A DNA stretch of 55,127 nucleotides from Balamuthia mandrillaris (lineage: Eukaryota > Discosea > Longamoebia > Balamuthiidae), in assembly GCA_031835245.1 (NCBI GenBank), contig JAVKOQ010000339.1, positions 1 through 55,127 of the forward strand, given 5' to 3'. Made by a program: the position numbers and the translations under genes. The notes below the pieces were generated by a model. It saw only the letters and a program-made list of their open reading frames with translations, ran no database searches and had not been told where the DNA came from. Shown here one piece after another: positions 52,319 to 55,127 of this stretch; the stretch's first letter is position 1; each line of letters opens with the position of its first letter.

Positions 52319-52583
52319 TCAAAGAGAGTACACCCGGACATGAATGGGACAGTCCTTGAACACCTCCTGCAAGATCCTGGAAACGTTGGGCCACCTCAGG
52401 CCGTCCAATCCACAGCCCAGCCTGGGCAATGCCAGCTGCTTGACCCCATGCCTCGTGCAGTGCTCCCGCATGGCCTCCAGCGAGCTTTGAAGGGCGGTAT
52501 AGGTTGGCTTGTCGCGATAGACCTTCTTTGTGATCAAATAGTAGATGAAGCGACCTCCTCTTCGCAAGACACAAACTCCACCT

Positions 52584-52614
<31 letters not shown>

Positions 52615-53062
52615 AGCCTATTAGATACACAAACAGAAGAAAGGAAGCAATGAAGAGAAAAGAAGAGAAAGAGCAATAGGGTGCACCAGTGGTGGGGTGT
52701 TGTGCACGAAGTTCGGAGAGGCCGCCAAACTTGTCTTTGAAGGGCTTGGCGATGCCTTTGCCCATGACGAGGTCCTCACTAACGCAGTGCCCCAAACAGG
52801 CCTCCGTTTCCACAAAAAGGTCTCCTTTCTTCTCCTCGTAGACAAAACTTTGTCTTTGCTTTTCTGTCTGTGTTGTCCCTTCTTTTTCTTCTGGCTCTTC
52901 TTTTTCTTCTTTCTTCGGAGCATTACTGCTGCTGGTGGATTCGTTCTTGGCCAGAGAGCGAGCCAACCGTTCATCCTCCTCTTCCATTCTCTTCTTTCGT
53001 CGCTCTGCTTCTTGTGCCTCCTCCCGCATCAACCGTCTGGCCAAAGCCTCATCGGCTTCCAT
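52319..53062 (-). CDS. oard1: TARG1/OARD1-like macrodomain ADP-ribosyl hydrolase
   Basis: Exons (minus) 53062-52687 and 52581-52319. The macrodomain matches human TARG1 end to end: KGDLF, GHCVSEDLVMGKGIAKPFKD, FGGLSEL, FIYYLITKK, DKPTYTALQSSLEAMREHC, LPRLGCGLDGL and the terminal VRVYSL. The catalytic Lys (in DKPTY) and Asp (in GCGLD) are present. Family knowledge: it removes ADP-ribose from Glu/Asp and deacylates O-acetyl-ADP-ribose. N-terminally, DEALARRLMREE and DERLARSLAKNE resemble MIU/UIM ubiquitin-binding helices (inference). The first in-frame ATG is 53062; the frame stays open to about 53290 but without an ATG, so a longer N-terminus needs a further exon. The gene faces away from the PARP. 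Confidence 0.87.
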
Positions 53063-53477
53063 TTGTCTTTGCTTCTTGGTTTTCACTGTTGCTGCTTCTC
53101 CACCATAGGAGTACTCTCTGTCTGCTTCAGCCGTTTTGTTTCCTCCCTCTTCTTCTCTGCGATAGTTTTGCTGAGGGCGTTGCACGCCGCTGCTGCTTCG
53201 GCTCGTCCCTTCATAGGGCTCCTTTCGTTTCTTTCCTTCCAATGGACTTTTCTTCGAAAAATTATTGTCATCTATTATTCGATCAAGTCATGTGGAAGCT
53301 GGAAAAAAGTCCTTCAGATATCGGAGCATTCATACCGTCCACAGCAGGACATAAATAGATCTTTTCCATATCTCTTGGACTGCTGGATAATTTAAACTTT
53401 GGAATTTTTTCTTCAATTAGGAATTTATTTATTTTATTTAACCAACAACAAACGAACGAACAGGCGAGCCAAGACCA
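53063..53477. promoter_or_regulatory. Shared divergent region of the hydrolase and PARP genes
   Basis: About 415 nt from the hydrolase ATG (53062) to the PARP ATG (53478). The left part may be 5' UTR or a further exon of the hydrolase; 53275-53477 is AT-rich with TTATTCGATCAAG (about 53276-53288), a loose copy of the TCGAT motif. Confidence 0.5.
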
Positions 53478-54113
53478 ATGTCCGGACGCCCCAAGAGACA
53501 AGCGGCCACCAAGAAGAATGTGGTGGTGGAGGAAAATGAGGAGGAGATCGACCCCACCAACATGTTGGTCAGCGAGCTGAAGGACGAGCTGCGCTCCCGC
53601 GGCCTCAGCACCAGCGGCAACAAAGCCGCCCTCGTCAAACGCCTCCAAAAGGCCTTGGAGTCCGACGGCGGAGAGGAGGAAGAGGAGGAGGAGGAGGCCG
53701 AGGAGAAGAAGACCACCACCAAGAGAAGCACCCGAGGCAAAGGCAAAGAAAAGAAAGAGGAGGCCGAGGAGGAAGAAGAGGAAGAAGAGGAGGAGGAGGA
53801 AGAGGAGGAAAAGAAAGGAACCAAGAGGAAGAAGGGCTCTACCGCCGGGAAGCACAAGGTGGACCAGGGGGTGCGCCTCGGCGGCTGCTCCGTGCACGAG
53901 GACTGGGACTGCATGCTCAACCAGACCAACATTCGCAACAACAACAACAAGTTCTACGTGGCGCAGATCTTGGATGCGGGCGGCAGCTACTACTTCCACA
54001 CGCGTTGGGGTCGCGTGGGGGAGCCTGGCCAATCCGCCACCAAAGGTCCTTGGTACGTTTTTTTTTTTTTCCTATTTTTATTTTCATCTCTTTTTTATGT
54101 CATTTTTTTCATC

Positions 54114-54150
<37 letters not shown>

Positions 54151-55127
54151 GCTTTCTTCTCTTCTCTCATCTATTGGGAAAAAAAAAGGGCATTGAATAA
54201 ATGTGAGACCGAGTTTAAGAAGAAGTTTAAGGAAAAGACTGGCAACCTGTGGGACGAGCGCGACAACTTTGAAGCCGTCAGCGGCAAATACACTCTCATC
54301 GGTACTTTCTTTGTTTCTTCGTTTCTCTTTCTTGCTTTTTCGGTTTGTTGAGCTAAATACCTTTTTTCTCTCTCTTTGCAGAGATGGACCTGGATGGTGG
54401 CTCTGACGAGGAAGAGCTTGAGGCGAAGCTGTCCGCCGTGCGCAAGAAACAGAAGAGCAACGGCGTCAAGGAGTCGGCCCTGCCGCTCGCCACCCAGGAG
54501 CTCGTCAACCTTATCTTTGATTTGAACATGTTCAAACAAGCTATGGAGAGCTTCAACATCGATGGTATGTTCTTTGTTCTCTATCTTTCTCCTTCTGTCC
54601 TCCGTAGCTTCTTCTTTTCTTAAACAAACAAACACAACAAAACAGTGAAGAAGATGCCATTGGGAAAGATCAGCAAGAGCCAAATCGCCAAAGGCTTTGC
54701 CGTTCTGGAGAAGATCGGGGAGATGTTGAGCAACGGCAACCGCCGCACCGAGGCGGCGTCCTCCGAGTTCTACACTTTGATCCCCCACTCCTTTGGCAGG
54801 CAGAGACCTCCTCCCATTGCCGACCTGGAGACCTTGCAACAGAAGAAGGACATGCTCAACGTGCTTGGCGATATAGAGTTGGCTCAATCCTTGACTAAAG
54901 AAAAGGAAGAGCGTACGTTCTTCTTTCTCTTTCTTTTGTTAACACACACCGGTCTAGAAACTAACGCATAAATACAAAACAAACAAAAACAGAGGAATCG
55001 CAAGAAGAGCAGGAAGAGGAACTGGCGCCCAACCCCATTGACACCAACTATGCCCTGCTCGGCGCCGACGTGGAGCCCGTCGATAGGTCCTCCGACGAGT
55101 TCCGCATCATCAAACAATACCTCACCG
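53478..55127 (+). CDS. SAP-WGR poly(ADP-ribose) polymerase, 3' end beyond window
   Basis: Exons 53478-54052, 54189-54301, 54382-54564, 54646-54912 and 54993 to the edge. Order: basic start (MSGRPKRQAATKKN), SAP DNA-binding motif (LVSELKDELRSRGLSTSGNK), long Glu/Lys linker, WGR domain (FYVAQILDAGGSYYFHTRWG RVGEPG, then W|ALNKCETEFKKKFKEKTGN) and the helical PARP regulatory domain (ELVNLIFDLNMFKQAMESFN, PLGKISKSQIAKGFAVLEKI, FYTLIPHSFGRQRPPPI). The frame stops at EFRIIKQYL, just where the ADP-ribosyl transferase fold starts, so the H-Y-E triad is not in view. Family knowledge: WGR-PARPs of the PARP2/3 type sense DNA breaks in the nucleus. Confidence 0.92.

Noticed and set aside
1-55127. Integrated transposons, retroelements, CRISPR arrays or virus-derived blocks
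   Set aside because: No transposase, reverse transcriptase, integrase, capsid or terminal-repeat structure is visible; the short direct repeats at 46090/46254 are not enough to call an element.

Overview
This window looks like nuclear DNA of a unicellular eukaryote, most likely a free-living amoebozoan of the Acanthamoeba/Balamuthia kind. That placement is inference from gene content. What can be seen: about 24 protein genes on both strands, most cut by short GT-AG introns (about 60-700 nt) with T-rich or CT-microsatellite interiors, intergenic spaces of 40-900 nt, one tRNA gene, and no operons or bacterial ribosome sites. The content is rich in Ras/Rho signalling, tyrosine-kinase, Roco, F-box/ankyrin and PARP genes, as known in amoebozoans. 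Coding strands are C/G-balanced, while introns and spacers are AT- or CT-rich. Nearly all long open frames inside microsatellites are artefacts.

Left third (1-16 kb): a RhoGAP gene entering from the left edge; a DNAJC8-type splicing J-protein; a Rieske sterol C7-desaturase (Neverland/DAF-36 type); a short-chain dehydrogenase (SDR copy A); an unknown single-exon gene; a leucine-rich-repeat gene with 13 near-identical repeats and a cysteine-rich, incompletely resolved 3' end; and a nine-exon RasGAP protein of about 1147 residues.

Middle (16-41 kb): casein kinase 2 beta; a multi-pass membrane protein; a 1.9-kb gene-poor stretch with a kinase-like relic; a small acidic protein; what reads as one gene joining a Ras-like GTPase domain, a SAM domain and a true tyrosine-kinase domain; an F-box protein whose 27-residue ankyrin-like repeats sit one per 81-nt exon; a cupin; a WH1-like coiled-coil scaffold; a ten-exon Dbl-family RhoGEF; a small basic protein; an atypical Rho GTPase; and an intronless F-box/ankyrin paralogue.

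Right part (40-55 kb): a six-EF-hand protein; SDR copy B; tRNA-Lys(CUU); a decayed myotubularin; a transglutaminase-like (SirB1-type) protein with a probable mitochondrial leader; an LRR-Roc-COR (Roco) GTPase; and, head to head, a TARG1/OARD1-like macrodomain ADP-ribosyl hydrolase and an SAP-WGR PARP that runs off the right edge.

Together the genes suggest a signalling-rich neighbourhood: a Rho GTPase, RhoGEF, RhoGAP, RasGAP and Roco protein, a GTPase-kinase fusion, and an ADP-ribosylation writer/eraser pair sharing one promoter region. A TCGATAA-type motif recurs just upstream of many start codons and is a candidate core promoter element.
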